NCBI GenBank assembly: GCA_035539135.1
Contig: DATLJD010000008.1
Span: 62,001 to 126,000, forward strand
From: JABFWF01 sp035539135
Lineage (GTDB): Bacteria; Pseudomonadota; Gammaproteobacteria; Xanthomonadales; Xanthomonadaceae
Direction: 5' to 3'
DNA length: 64,000 bases
Shown piece by piece: positions 46,537-54,966 of the stretch. The first letter of the stretch is position 1, and the number at the start of each line of letters is the position of its first letter. A program made the translations under genes and the position numbers. The notes beneath the pieces are model-generated. The model saw nothing but the letters and a program-made list of their open reading frames with translations. It was not told where the DNA came from and searched no databases.

Positions 46537-47370
46537 ATGACCGAACGGATCGAACACCACGCCTGCTTCGGCGGCTGGCAGGACGTCTATCGCCACCGCT
46601 CCGAGGTGCTGGGCTGCGACATGACCGTGGGCGTGTACTTCCCGCCGCAGGCCGCGCGCGGCAAGTGCCCGGTGCTGTACTGGTTGAGCGGGCTGACCTG
46701 CAACGAGCAGAACTTCATCACCAAGGCCGGCGCGCAGCGCTACGCGGCCGAGCACGGGGTCATCCTGGTGGCGCCCGACACCAGCCCGCGCGGCGCCGGC
46801 GTGGCCGACGCCGCCCGCTACGACCTCGGCCAGGGCGCGGGCTTCTATGTCGATGCGACCCGCGAGCCGTGGGCGACGCACTACCGGATGCAGGAATACG
46901 TCGCGCGTGAACTGCCGGAATGGGTCGAGGCGGATCCCGCCGCGAGCGACGTGCGCGCGATCGCCGGGCACTCGATGGGCGGCCATGGCGCGCTGGTGAC
47001 CGCGCTGCGCAATCCGGGCCGCTACCGCAGCGTGTCGGCGTTCTCGCCGGTCGTGGCGCCGTCGCGGGTCCCGTGGGGACAGCTGGCGTTCGCCGAATAC
47101 CTGGGCGACGACCGCGAGGCCTGGAAGGCGTGGGACGCAACCGAACTCATCGCCGGCGCGAAGGAACAGCTGCCGCTGCTGGTCGACCAGGGCGAGGACG
47201 ACGAATTCCTGGAGCGCGAGCTGCGCCCGCAGCTGCTGCGCGAAGCCTGCACCGCCGCCGGGTATCCGCTGGAGCTGCGCATGCGGCCCGGCTACGACCA
47301 CAGCTACTACTTCATCGCCAGCTTCATCGGCGAGCACATCGCCTGGCACGCGCGGCACCTGCGCGCTTGA
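46537..47370 (+). CDS. fghA: S-formylglutathione hydrolase
   Basis: A 277-residue serine hydrolase that releases formate and regenerates glutathione, completing formaldehyde detoxification with adhC. It has LYWLSGLTCNEQNFITKAGA, the nucleophile Ser in AGHSMGGHGALV, Asp in LVDQGEDDEF and His in GYDHSYYFIASF. It is 10 nt after adhC and surely co-transcribed. Confidence 0.96.
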   Translation: MTERIEHHACFGGWQDVYRHRSEVLGCDMTVGVYFPPQAARGKCPVLYWLSGLTCNEQNFITKAGAQRYAAEHGVILVAPDTSPRGAGVADAARYDLGQGAGFYVDATREPWATHYRMQEYVARELPEWVEADPAASDVRAIAGHSMGGHGALVTALRNPGRYRSVSAFSPVVAPSRVPWGQLAFAEYLGDDREAWKAWDATELIAGAKEQLPLLVDQGEDDEFLERELRPQLLREACTAAGYPLELRMRPGYDHSYYFIASFIGEHIAWHARHLRA

Positions 47371-47383
47371 CCGCGCGCCGCCG

Positions 47384-48073
47384 TCACGCGCCGGCGTCGA
47401 TCAGGAAATCGGTATAGGCGAAGCGGCCGTCGCGCAGCACGGTCTCGCCGCGCACCAGGTGCAGCGGCGCGGCGAACATCGGCCCCGCGTACACGCAGGT
47501 GTGGAATTCGCCGCGCTCGCCGCAGGGGTCGACACCTTCCGGCAGCGCGCGCAGCAGCGCCGCATCGAAATCGCGGCCGGCGAAGTCCGCATCCAATTGG
47601 GTCGTGTCCACGCAGCACAGCGCCGCGCGCAGCCCGCCGGCGAGCATCGCGCGCGCGAGTTCCGCGGTGTCGCTGCCGAACAGTGGATAGTGCGGGGTCC
47701 AGCCCAGGCGTGCGCACAGCGCGTCGCGCCAGGCCCGGATGTCCTCCAGGAACAGGTCACCGAAGGCGATGTCGCGCAGCCCCGGATGCCGCGCCTGCGC
47801 GTGCAGCAGGGCCTGCGCGAAAGCCGCTTCGTACGTCGCGTTGTCGGCCCGTTGCGGGATCCGCGCCTGCACCACCGGCAGCCCGCAGGCGCGCGCCTGC
47901 GCCTCCAGCACGCCGACCCCGATGCCCTGCATCGCGATCCGCTCGTGGCCTTCGGTCACCGTAGTGAGGAGGCCGACCACGGCGACGTCGACGCGCTGGC
48001 GCAGCACGTGCAGCGCCCACGCCGCGTCCTTGCCGCCGCTCCAGGACAGCAGCACCGGCGTGCGCGCGGCCAC
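47384..48073 (-). CDS. PP-loop ATP pyrophosphatase (Dph6-related)
   Basis: A 229-residue protein of the ATP_bind_4/Dph6-like family, starting at GTG 48073. The PP-loop is SWSGGKDAAWALHVL, followed by AIGVGVLEAQARA-type helices, LFLEDIRAWRDALC, LFGSDTAELARAML, and the family end GEFHTCVYAGPMF. Eukaryotic Dph6 makes diphthamide, absent in bacteria, so the substrate here is unknown; an amide- or thio-forming reaction is likely. It is separated by 3 nt from the upstream gene. Confidence 0.85.
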   Translation of the reverse strand: MAARTPVLLSWSGGKDAAWALHVLRQRVDVAVVGLLTTVTEGHERIAMQGIGVGVLEAQARACGLPVVQARIPQRADNATYEAAFAQALLHAQARHPGLRDIAFGDLFLEDIRAWRDALCARLGWTPHYPLFGSDTAELARAMLAGGLRAALCCVDTTQLDADFAGRDFDAALLRALPEGVDPCGERGEFHTCVYAGPMFAAPLHLVRGETVLRDGRFAYTDFLIDAGA

Positions 48074-48076
48074 CGG

Positions 48077-48421
48077 TCAGGCAGCCGAGACGTCGCGCAG
48101 CGACCAGCCGTCGCCCGCCAGCAGCCGCAAACGGTGGCGCAGGATGCTGCCGGGCAGCGCGGTCACCGCGACCAGCTCCACGTGCAGGTCGTGCTGTTCG
48201 CCGCGCACCGTCGCCGCCGGGTCGGTGGCGCCGAGCGCGGGATCGACGTCGTCCGGCTCCTCCTGCTGCGCGCGCCAGCGTTCGAACAGGGCATCCGTGC
48301 GCAACGCCTGTTGCAGTTCCGCGGCGAGGCCTTCGGCGCCCTGCGAGCGGAAGGCGAGCGCGGGGTCGGCGCCGCGCGCGCGTTCGGGATCGGACAGCGT
48401 CAGGTGGTAGCGGATCGGCAT
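48077..48421 (-). CDS. Uncharacterised conserved-type protein
   Basis: A 114-residue soluble protein: RYHLTLSDPERARGADPALA, a helical middle with FERWRAQQEEPDDVDPALGA, and a beta-rich end (HVELVAVTALPGSILRHRLR). No family recognised. It probably forms an operon with the PP-loop pyrophosphatase gene 3 nt downstream. DegV is encoded 55 nt upstream on the same strand. Confidence 0.6.
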   Translation of the reverse strand: MPIRYHLTLSDPERARGADPALAFRSQGAEGLAAELQQALRTDALFERWRAQQEEPDDVDPALGATDPAATVRGEQHDLHVELVAVTALPGSILRHRLRLLAGDGWSLRDVSAA

Positions 48422-48476
48422 CGCGGGCCTCGCGGGTGGCGGATCGCCACTCTAGCGCGGCCTTGTCGCCGCGGCG

Positions 48477-49418
48477 TCATTCGAAGCGGTGCGGTTCCGC
48501 GGCGAAGCCGACCACCAGCGCGCCCTTGCCGACGTTGACCATGCCGGTCAGGCTCATCACGCTCTCGAACACCTCGACGTGGTGCTCGGCGCAGGTCGCG
48601 CGCAGTTGCTCGTAGCCGGGCAGCGCGCGCATCTCCTCGAGCTCGCCGCCGTAGCTCAGGCACAGGGTCGGCGTGAGCAGGCCGGCGCGCACGCGCTGGC
48701 CGGCGAAGTCGAGCACCTTCTGCACCGCCGACTCGAAGCCCTTGGCCTTGGCCACCGGCCCGGTCTCGCCGCGGTTGGCGTGCAGGATCGGCTTGATGTC
48801 GAGCGCGGTGCCGAGCGCGGCGCTGACCAGGCCGACGCTGCGGTCGCCCTTCTTGCGGGCGCGCGCGCGCAGGTAGTACAGGTCGCGCGGGACCATGTAG
48901 CCGTGGGTGTGCAGGGCGAGGTGCTCCAGCCGCGCGCGGATCTTGGGCGCGCCCTCGCCGGCGTCGCGCAGCCGCACCGCCTCCACCGGCAGGATGCCCT
49001 GCGCGGCGAACAGGTTCTGGCTATCGATCACGCGCAGCGCGAACGGGGTGTCGTACCCCGCCGCGGCGCGCACCGGCTTGTACTCGTTGAGGATCGCGAA
49101 GCTCGCCTGCATCGCGTTGTCGAAGATCGGGCTGCGCGTCTTCGTGATCGTCATGCAGAAGACGTAGTCGTAGTCGATGACCAGCTTCTTCAGGAACAGG
49201 TCCTGGATCTGCTGCACGGTGTACGGGATCGTCTCCGCCTCCGCGCCGCGCTCGGCGATCTGCGCGTGCAGGAATTCGAGCGTGGCCTGTTCGTTGCGCT
49301 GGTCGGCGAGCATGGCCTCGCCGATGCGCACGGTGATCGGCAGCAGCGTGATGCCGTTGCGTTCGAGGTAATCGCCCGGCAGATCGCAGGCCGAATCCAC
49401 GACGAGACCGATACGCAT
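48477..49418 (-). CDS. DegV-family fatty-acid-binding protein
   Basis: A 313-residue DegV/FakB-like protein: N-terminal GLVVDSACDLPGDYLERNGI, conserved Thr-Ser motif region TITKTRSPIFDNAMQ, and a C-terminal helical domain with GMVNVGKGALVVGF. In firmicutes such proteins present fatty acids to FakA kinase, and none is seen here. The long form (313 residues) and the Tyr/Arg-rich segment DLYYLRARARKKGDRSVG are typical of proteobacterial members. A GGGGGAAAC ribosome binding site supports ATG 49418. Confidence 0.85.
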   Translation of the reverse strand: MRIGLVVDSACDLPGDYLERNGITLLPITVRIGEAMLADQRNEQATLEFLHAQIAERGAEAETIPYTVQQIQDLFLKKLVIDYDYVFCMTITKTRSPIFDNAMQASFAILNEYKPVRAAAGYDTPFALRVIDSQNLFAAQGILPVEAVRLRDAGEGAPKIRARLEHLALHTHGYMVPRDLYYLRARARKKGDRSVGLVSAALGTALDIKPILHANRGETGPVAKAKGFESAVQKVLDFAGQRVRAGLLTPTLCLSYGGELEEMRALPGYEQLRATCAEHHVEVFESVMSLTGMVNVGKGALVVGFAAEPHRFE

Positions 49419-49512
49419 GCGAGTTTCCCCCTGAAAGTGCGCGCGCGGTCACACCCTACCGCATTGCACGGCGGGTTGCATTCGGGCGATGCCCGACACG
49501 CGGGCGCCGCGC

Positions 49513-49544
49513 GGGGCCGGCCCGGGGCCGGCCCCGCCGGGGCC
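49513..49544 (-). terminator. GC-only hairpin after the amidohydrolase operon
   Basis: Two mutually exclusive hairpins: GGGGCCGG/CCGGCCCC (49513-49535) and GGCCCC/GGGGCC (49530-49544), the second reaching the stop codon. No T-run follows, so it may be a weak terminator or a 3'-end stabiliser. Confidence 0.4.
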
Positions 49545-50854
49545 TAGCGCGCGCCCGCGGAGTAGGCGCGCGGCAGGCCGGTGTCGGCGTGCAGGTAGCG
49601 GTCGCGCAGCTCGGTCTGGCGCGAACGCATCGGGATCGCCTGCCCGCCCAGCCAGACCTGGCGGGCGACGCTGGCGACGTCCAGCGGGTCGCCCGACCAC
49701 AGCACCAGGTCGGCGCGCTGGCCGGGCGCGATCGTGCCGAGCTCGCCGGCCACGCCTAGGGTTTCCGCCGGGACCCGGGTCAGCCCGGCCAGGCCGTCCT
49801 CCCACGGCAGGCCGTTGGCCACCGCGTTGCCGGCCAGCTGGCGGATCTTGCGCGCGTTGTGCGAGGCGTCGCCGGACTGCGCGAACGACACCGCGACGCC
49901 GGCCGCGTGCAGCCGCGCCGCGTTCTCCATGCCAGCACCGATGTGGTCGAAGTCGGACGGCAGGTTGGCGAGCGGATCGACGAACACCGGCACCCGCGCC
50001 TGCGCCAGCAGCGGCGCGACCCGCCAGGCCTCGGCGCCACCGGCGACCGCGACCCGCACCTTGCGCTTGTCGGCCCAGCGCAGCAGCTGGCGGATGTCGG
50101 CGGCGCGATTGACGTGCACCAGCACGCGCCCGCCGCCGCCGATGTATTTCGCCAGGGTCGCGCGGCCGGCCGGGGTCAGCAGCGCCATCGGCGAGTTCGG
50201 GCCGATCCGGCCCTGCACCTCGTCGATCAGCTGGTCGAGGATCATCCACTGCGCGGCGCGCGAGTCGCCGCTCAAGCCGGCGGCGTCGCTGCCGAGGTCG
50301 ACGAACAGCACGCGCGGCCCGATCGGGTCCGGGCTGCCGTCCAGCCGCACCACGCCGCCCTGGCCGCCGACCAGCGAACCGCCCTCGGTCGGCTCGGCGG
50401 CGAGCACGGTCCAGCCGATGCCCTCCACCCGCGCCACCGGCACCAGCACCGAGGCCGGGTTGTAGGCCAGGGTCACGTCGAACTCCGGGCGCACCACCAT
50501 CTGCTTGCCGGTGCCCAGCGCCAGCGATTCGTCGACCGTGCTCTGCTCGCCGGAGACTTCCTCCAGGCCGATGTCGGTGATGCCGCCGAACAGGGTCGGC
50601 GTCAGCGGCGCGCCCTGCGCGTCGACCACGGTCCCGCCGCCGGCGGCGAGGCCGCTGCCGACCGCGGCGATACGGCCGTCGCGCACCAGCACGTCGGCCT
50701 GCTTCAAGGTGCCGCGCGCGGTCGCGGTGTGCACGGTCGCGTTGCGGATCAGCAGAGCCTGCCCCGGACTCGATCCGGGGTCCTGCGCCGACGCGCCGAA
50801 CGCGCAGGCGGCCAGCAGCGCGGCGGCGAGCGCGCGCTTCGCGAAGCGGTTCAT
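49544..50854 (-). CDS. Amidohydrolase-family protein lacking the HxH metal motif
   Basis: A 436-residue exported protein (signal peptide ~1-23). It has the family frame: a beta-sandwich start LIRNATVHTATARG, DVLVRDGRIAAVGSGL, and a C-terminal sandwich LGTIAPGQRADLVLWSGDPL. At the place where active members have HxH after a PGxIDxHxH-type strand, it reads LTPTLFGGITDIGLEE, without histidine. Some later residues (VLVHVN, SGDASHN) resemble ligands. It is probably inactive or altered, possibly a partner of the upstream active paralogue. The start overlaps that gene's stop by 4 nt. Confidence 0.82.
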   Translation of the reverse strand: MNRFAKRALAAALLAACAFGASAQDPGSSPGQALLIRNATVHTATARGTLKQADVLVRDGRIAAVGSGLAAGGGTVVDAQGAPLTPTLFGGITDIGLEEVSGEQSTVDESLALGTGKQMVVRPEFDVTLAYNPASVLVPVARVEGIGWTVLAAEPTEGGSLVGGQGGVVRLDGSPDPIGPRVLFVDLGSDAAGLSGDSRAAQWMILDQLIDEVQGRIGPNSPMALLTPAGRATLAKYIGGGGRVLVHVNRAADIRQLLRWADKRKVRVAVAGGAEAWRVAPLLAQARVPVFVDPLANLPSDFDHIGAGMENAARLHAAGVAVSFAQSGDASHNARKIRQLAGNAVANGLPWEDGLAGLTRVPAETLGVAGELGTIAPGQRADLVLWSGDPLDVASVARQVWLGGQAIPMRSRQTELRDRYLHADTGLPRAYSAGAR

Positions 50855-52278
50855 CGCACACCTCCGGTCATCGCCGCCGGCTGGCCGAGCATGAAGTCGG
50901 ACTTCGGCTGGTAGCGTGGATCGTGGCGGTCGTACACGCGCGCGCCGTCGATATAGACCTGTTCGGCCTGCGCGTAGACGCTGAAGGGGGTGCCGTTCCA
51001 GACCACCACGTCGCCGAGCTTGCCGGGCTCGAGGGTGCCGGTGCGGTCGAGCACGCCGAGCGCCTTGGCCGGGTTGCGGGTGATCCACTGGATCGCGCGC
51101 TCGGGCGTGATGACGATGCCGGCGAGCTGCGCGTGCGCGATCACCTTCGCCGCTTCCTGGTTGAGGCGCTGGATGCCCTCCTCCGAATCGGAGTGCACGA
51201 TCGCGCAGCTGCCCGGCACGCGGTCGACCAGCGCGACGTTTTCCTGGATGCCGTCGAACGCTTCCATCTTGAAGCCCCACCAGTCGGCCCACATCGCCGC
51301 GCAGGTGTCCGTGGCGGCCAGCCGGTCGGCGATCTTGTAGGCCTCGACCGCGTGGTGGAAGGAGGCGACGTGGAAGCCGAACTCCTTCGCCAGGTCCAGC
51401 ATGGTCGCCATCTCGTCGGCGCGGTAGCAGTGGATGTGGACGAGGATGTCGCCCTCGAGCACGCCGGCGAGGGTATCCAGCTTGAGGTCGCGCTTGCCGC
51501 CGCTGTCGGCGTCGCTGTCGGCCTGTTCGTCGCCGCTCTGCCACCAGTGCTTCTTCTTCGGCGGCGCCTCGTCGCTACCGCCGTGCTTGCGCAGGTACTC
51601 GGCGGCGTCGATGAAGGCGGCGCGGTAGCCGGCGACGTTGGCCATGCGGGTGGACGGGCCGCCCTTCTTGCCGTAGACGCGCTTGGGGTTTTCGCCGCAG
51701 GCCATCTTCAGGCCCCACCGCGCGCCCGGGAACTTCATCGCCTGGTAGGTCGTCGCCGGCACGTTGCGCAGGGTCACGCCGCGGCCGCCGATCAGGTTGG
51801 CCGAGCCGGGCAGTACCTGCAGGGTGGTGATGCCGCCGGCGAGCGCGGTGAGGAAACCGGGGTCCTGCGGCCAGATCGAGTGCTCGGCCCACACGTTCGG
51901 GGTGACCGGCGCGGTCGCCTCGTTGCCGTCGCTGTGCGCGCTCACGCCCGGGCTCGGATACACGCCCAGGTGCGAGTGCACGTCGATGATGCCGGGCGTG
52001 ACCCACTTGCCGGTCGCGTCCACCACCTGCGCGCCGGCCGGCGCCTGCAGGCCCTGGCCGACCGCGGCGACCTTGCCGTCGGCGAGCAGCACGTCGGCGT
52101 CGTCCAGCCGGGTGCCGGTGCCGGTGAGCACGGTCGCGTGGCGCAGCAGCACCGGTTGCGATGCGATCGGGCGGTAGGTGCTTGGATACGGATCGTCGGT
52201 GAAGCGCGGCTTGGTGGCCGCGTGCGCGTTCGCCGCGAGCAGGGTCGCGGCGAGCGCGACCAGCATCGGTCGCAGCAT
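50851..52278 (-). CDS. Exported amidohydrolase, intact metal site
   Basis: A 475-residue periplasmic amidohydrolase (signal peptide ~1-20). The metal motif His101-Ser-His103 in TPGIIDVHSHLGVYP is intact, with further ligands in ILVHIHCYRADEMA, VASFHHAVEAYKIA and the aspartate in CAIVHSDSEEG. An Asp/Lys-rich insertion (~235-265, KKKHWWQSGDEQADSD) breaks the barrel. The substrate is unknown; imidazolonepropionase or dipeptidase-like activity on small amides is possible. It is the first gene of a two-gene operon. Confidence 0.88.
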   Translation of the reverse strand: MLRPMLVALAATLLAANAHAATKPRFTDDPYPSTYRPIASQPVLLRHATVLTGTGTRLDDADVLLADGKVAAVGQGLQAPAGAQVVDATGKWVTPGIIDVHSHLGVYPSPGVSAHSDGNEATAPVTPNVWAEHSIWPQDPGFLTALAGGITTLQVLPGSANLIGGRGVTLRNVPATTYQAMKFPGARWGLKMACGENPKRVYGKKGGPSTRMANVAGYRAAFIDAAEYLRKHGGSDEAPPKKKHWWQSGDEQADSDADSGGKRDLKLDTLAGVLEGDILVHIHCYRADEMATMLDLAKEFGFHVASFHHAVEAYKIADRLAATDTCAAMWADWWGFKMEAFDGIQENVALVDRVPGSCAIVHSDSEEGIQRLNQEAAKVIAHAQLAGIVITPERAIQWITRNPAKALGVLDRTGTLEPGKLGDVVVWNGTPFSVYAQAEQVYIDGARVYDRHDPRYQPKSDFMLGQPAAMTGGVR

Positions 52279-52425
52279 GGAGGAGTCCCCGGGTGACAAG
52301 CCTTGCACGCTAGCCCCGCGCCTGCGGCCTGCCAACCCTGACGTTGGTCATGGCGCGCGTGACCGGCGCCGCACTCCGCACGGGGCGGGCGTATCCTGTG
52401 CGTTTTCCCGGGCAACACCGCGCAG

Positions 52426-53022
52426 ATGCCGTACAGCAATCCCAGCCAACGCGCGCCGGCCGATCCGCCGGGCCGCAGCATGCCGGTGGCGACGCCGGCC
52501 GACGTGGTCGGCTTCTGGCGCAAGGCGGGGCCGGCGCGCTGGTTCGCCGCCGATCCCGACTTCGACCGCCAGTGCCGGGTGCGCTTCCTCGACGCCCACC
52601 TCGCCGCCGCCCGCCGCGAACTGGATGGCTGGGGCGACGGCGCCGAGGGCGCGCTGGCGTTGCTGGTGCTGCTCGACCAGATCCCGCGCAACGTCTTCCG
52701 CGGCAACGCGCACGCCTATGCCACCGATCCGCTCGCGCGCCGCTTCGCGACGCAGGCGCTGGCGGCCGGCCACGACCAGGCCTGCCCGCCCGAGCTGCGG
52801 CTGTTCTTCTACCTGCCGTTCGAGCACTCCGAGGACACCGCCGACCAGCAGCGTTCGGTCGCCCTGTTCGAAGCGCTGGGCGACGCGGAGACGCTGCGCT
52901 ACGCGATCGCCCACCGCGACGTGATCGCACGCTTCGGCCGCTTCCCGCACCGCAACGCCGCGCTCGGCCGCGACAGCACGCCGGACGAGCAGGCGTGGCT
53001 GGACGCGGGCGGCGGCTGGTAG
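52426..53022 (+). CDS. DUF924-family protein
   Basis: A 198-residue helical protein of the DUF924 family: ADVVGFWRKAGPARWFAADP near the start, LLDQIPRNVFRGNAHAYATD, the hallmark FFYLPFEHSEDTADQQRSV and the FGRFPHRNAALGRDSTPDEQ end. Function is unknown; TPR-like fold by family. The N-terminal ~18 residues (QRAPADPPGR) are not conserved, so the true start may be the internal ATG at about residue 19. It is convergent with the glutaredoxin gene. Confidence 0.9.
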   Translation: MPYSNPSQRAPADPPGRSMPVATPADVVGFWRKAGPARWFAADPDFDRQCRVRFLDAHLAAARRELDGWGDGAEGALALLVLLDQIPRNVFRGNAHAYATDPLARRFATQALAAGHDQACPPELRLFFYLPFEHSEDTADQQRSVALFEALGDAETLRYAIAHRDVIARFGRFPHRNAALGRDSTPDEQAWLDAGGGW

Positions 53023-53024
53023 CG

Positions 53025-53951
53025 TCAGTACTTGCCGATCGCCGGATCGGCGTCGGCCCAGGCGTCGATGCCGCCGACCACGTTGTAGACCTCGCTGAAG
53101 CCGAGCTGGCGGAAGTGTTCGGCCGCCTGCGCGCTGCGCCCGCCGTGGTGGCACAGGAAGGCGAGCGCGGTGTCCTTGGGCAGCGCTTCCAGCTGGGCGA
53201 CGCCGTCGCCGTCCAGGGTGCGGAACGCGGTCTTCACCTGGGCGTGGGCGCGTTCCTCGGGCGGACGCACGTCGACCAGCAGCAACTGGCCGGCGGCGAT
53301 GCGGCCGGCGGCTTCCACCGGCGACAGCTCGCGCACCTTCGGCGGCGCGTTCGGGTTGTCGATCAGCAGGCCGCGGCCGCGCGTGTCGTCCACCCAGTCG
53401 ATCTTCATGCCGTCGGCGCGGCGCGCGGAGGCGAGGTCGAACTGCACGCGCAAGCCGCCGACCTCGGTCGCGATCGCGCCGGCGTCGACCGGCGCCAGCT
53501 GCAGGCGCGCGTTGTAGCGCGGGTCGACGTCGATCTTCAGCGCGTGGCCGTCGCCGGCGTTGGCCAGCGCCTCGCGCAGCATCGCCAGCGCATCGGCGGT
53601 GATGGAGATCGCCGGCGGCGTGCGGTCCGGCGGCGGCAGGCCGAGCGCGGCGTGCAGCTCGCCGGCGTTGGCCATCTGCTCGACGATGTCGCTGCCGCCG
53701 ACCAACTGGCCGTCGATGTACAGCTGCGGGATGGTCGGCCAGTCGCCGTAAAGCTTGATGCCCTCGCGGATGTCCTGGTCGGCGAGCACGTTGACGTGCG
53801 CGTAGTCGATCCCGAGCGGCGCCAGCGCGGCCACCGCGCGCGCAGAGAAGCCGCACTGCGGCGCGTCCGGCGAGCCCTTCATGAACAGCACGACGCGGTG
53901 GTCGGCGAGCAGCTGGTCGATGCGCTGGCGCAGGGCGGGATCGAGGGACAT
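53025..53951 (-). CDS. Grx4-type glutaredoxin - A-type carrier-like - rhodanese fusion
   Basis: A 308-residue three-domain protein. Residues 1-105 are a monothiol glutaredoxin with CGFS (33-36), as in iron-sulfur-carrying Grx4. Residues ~114-204 match an A-type Fe-S carrier fold (ISITADALAMLREALA, VQFDLASARRADGMKIDWVD, LLIDNPNAPP) but without any of the three ligand cysteines. Residues ~208-305 are a rhodanese with active loop CHHGGRS (Cys267). It probably works in Fe-S cluster or sulfur transfer. Homologues with this length are known in Xanthomonadaceae as Grx4-family proteins. Confidence 0.88.
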   Translation of the reverse strand: MSLDPALRQRIDQLLADHRVVLFMKGSPDAPQCGFSARAVAALAPLGIDYAHVNVLADQDIREGIKLYGDWPTIPQLYIDGQLVGGSDIVEQMANAGELHAALGLPPPDRTPPAISITADALAMLREALANAGDGHALKIDVDPRYNARLQLAPVDAGAIATEVGGLRVQFDLASARRADGMKIDWVDDTRGRGLLIDNPNAPPKVRELSPVEAAGRIAAGQLLLVDVRPPEERAHAQVKTAFRTLDGDGVAQLEALPKDTALAFLCHHGGRSAQAAEHFRQLGFSEVYNVVGGIDAWADADPAIGKY

Positions 53952-53994
53952 CGGGGCGTGTTCCGGGCGTGGGGAAGCGCAGTTTACGCCGTGG

Positions 53995-54000
53995 CATGAT
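53995..54000 (+). promoter_or_regulatory. -10-like CATGAT, 6 nt before the deacetylase start
   Basis: CATGAT ends 6 nt before the ATG at 54007 with only C/G between. Match to TATAAT is 4 of 6. Confidence 0.35.
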
Positions 54001-54006
54001 CCGCCC

Positions 54007-54834
54007 ATGTCGACCTGCCCGCCGCTCGCGCGCCCGCCGCGCCACCCGCATGCCTGGCTGGCGTTCCTGCTGGCCAGCCAGGCGCTGGCCGCGCTGGTCT
54101 GGTGGCGGGTGGGCTGGCAGGTCGGGCTGCCGGTGCTGGTCGCCACCCACCTGCCGTTCTGGTGGGGCACGCTGAAGCCGCAGTCCGCGCTGTTCTGCCC
54201 GGTGCTGACCCGGTTGCCGACCACCGAGCGCGCGGTCTGGCTGACCATCGACGACGGCCCGTCCGACCAGACCCTGGCGATGCTCGACCTGCTCGACGCG
54301 CACGGCGCCAAGGCGACCTTCTTCGTGGTCGGCGCGCGCGCCGCGGCGCGACCGGAACTGGTGCGCGCGATCGCGGCCCGCGGCCACACCGTCGGCAACC
54401 ACAGCGAAACCCACCCCGCGCGATGGTTCTGGGCCCTGCCGCCGGCGCGGATGCGCGCGGAGATCGCGCGCACCCAGGCGATCCTGGAAGGCATCACCGG
54501 CGCGCGGCCGCGCTGGTTCCGCGCGGTGGTCGGCATGTCCAACCCGTTCGTCGCGGCCGCCCTGCATCGCAGCGGGTTGACCCGCGTCGCCTGGTGCGCG
54601 CGCGGCTACGACGCGGTGGTCGCCGATCCGCGCAAGGCGATCGCGCTGGTCGAGCGCCAGCTGCGCCCGGGCGCGATCGTGCTGATGCACGAGGGCGCGC
54701 CGCACGGCCGCAACCTCGAGGGCATGGCCCTGCTGCTGCAGCGGCTGGAGGCGCTCGGCTACCGGACGCTGCTGCCCGAGGAGCTGGAGGGCATCCAGCA
54801 CGCAGTGGCGGCGCAACGGCCCGCCCTTCCGTAG
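54007..54834 (+). CDS. Polysaccharide deacetylase (NodB-like), membrane-anchored
   Basis: A 275-residue carbohydrate esterase 4-type protein. Two short hydrophobic segments (~17-33, ~41-55) anchor it, followed by the NodB domain: metal-binding WLTIDDGPSDQTLAMLDLL (Asp82/83), GNHSETHP with His ligands, RWFRAVVGMSNPF and a C-terminal VLMHEGAPHGRN. It should remove N-acetyl groups from a surface or cell-wall polysaccharide. The stop codon lies inside a palindromic repeat. Confidence 0.88.
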   Translation: MSTCPPLARPPRHPHAWLAFLLASQALAALVWWRVGWQVGLPVLVATHLPFWWGTLKPQSALFCPVLTRLPTTERAVWLTIDDGPSDQTLAMLDLLDAHGAKATFFVVGARAAARPELVRAIAARGHTVGNHSETHPARWFWALPPARMRAEIARTQAILEGITGARPRWFRAVVGMSNPFVAAALHRSGLTRVAWCARGYDAVVADPRKAIALVERQLRPGAIVLMHEGAPHGRNLEGMALLLQRLEALGYRTLLPEELEGIQHAVAAQRPALP

Positions 54835-54890
54835 AGCGGAGCTTGCTCCGCTGGCCCGGAACCGCAGCGGAGCAAGCTCCGTTCTACGGA
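54830..54890. repeat. Paired GGAGCAAGCTCC palindromes in inverted orientation
   Basis: Two copies of the repeat seen at 8.05 kb, head to head: AGCGGAGC-TT-GCTCCGCT at 54835-54852 and GCGGAGC-AA-GCTCCG at 54867-54881, with outer flanks CGTAGA and TCTACGG also inverted. It begins at the stop codon of the deacetylase gene. The structure is like a bacterial interspersed mosaic element. Confidence 0.75.
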
Positions 54891-54966
54891 TGCGGCATGC
54901 CGGCGCGGGGTCGCCGCGGGGCCCGGCCTCCGCTATGGTGGCGCCGCATCGCATGGGGATCCTCCG

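Noticed and set aside
47384..48073. Diphthine--ammonia ligase
   Set aside because: The fold matches, but diphthamide does not occur in bacteria, so only the general PP-loop pyrophosphatase call is kept.
49544..50854. Second amidohydrolase gene as a decayed pseudogene
   Set aside because: The frame is full length, the signal peptide and C-terminal sandwich are intact, and it is coupled to an active paralogue, so a specialised role is more likely.
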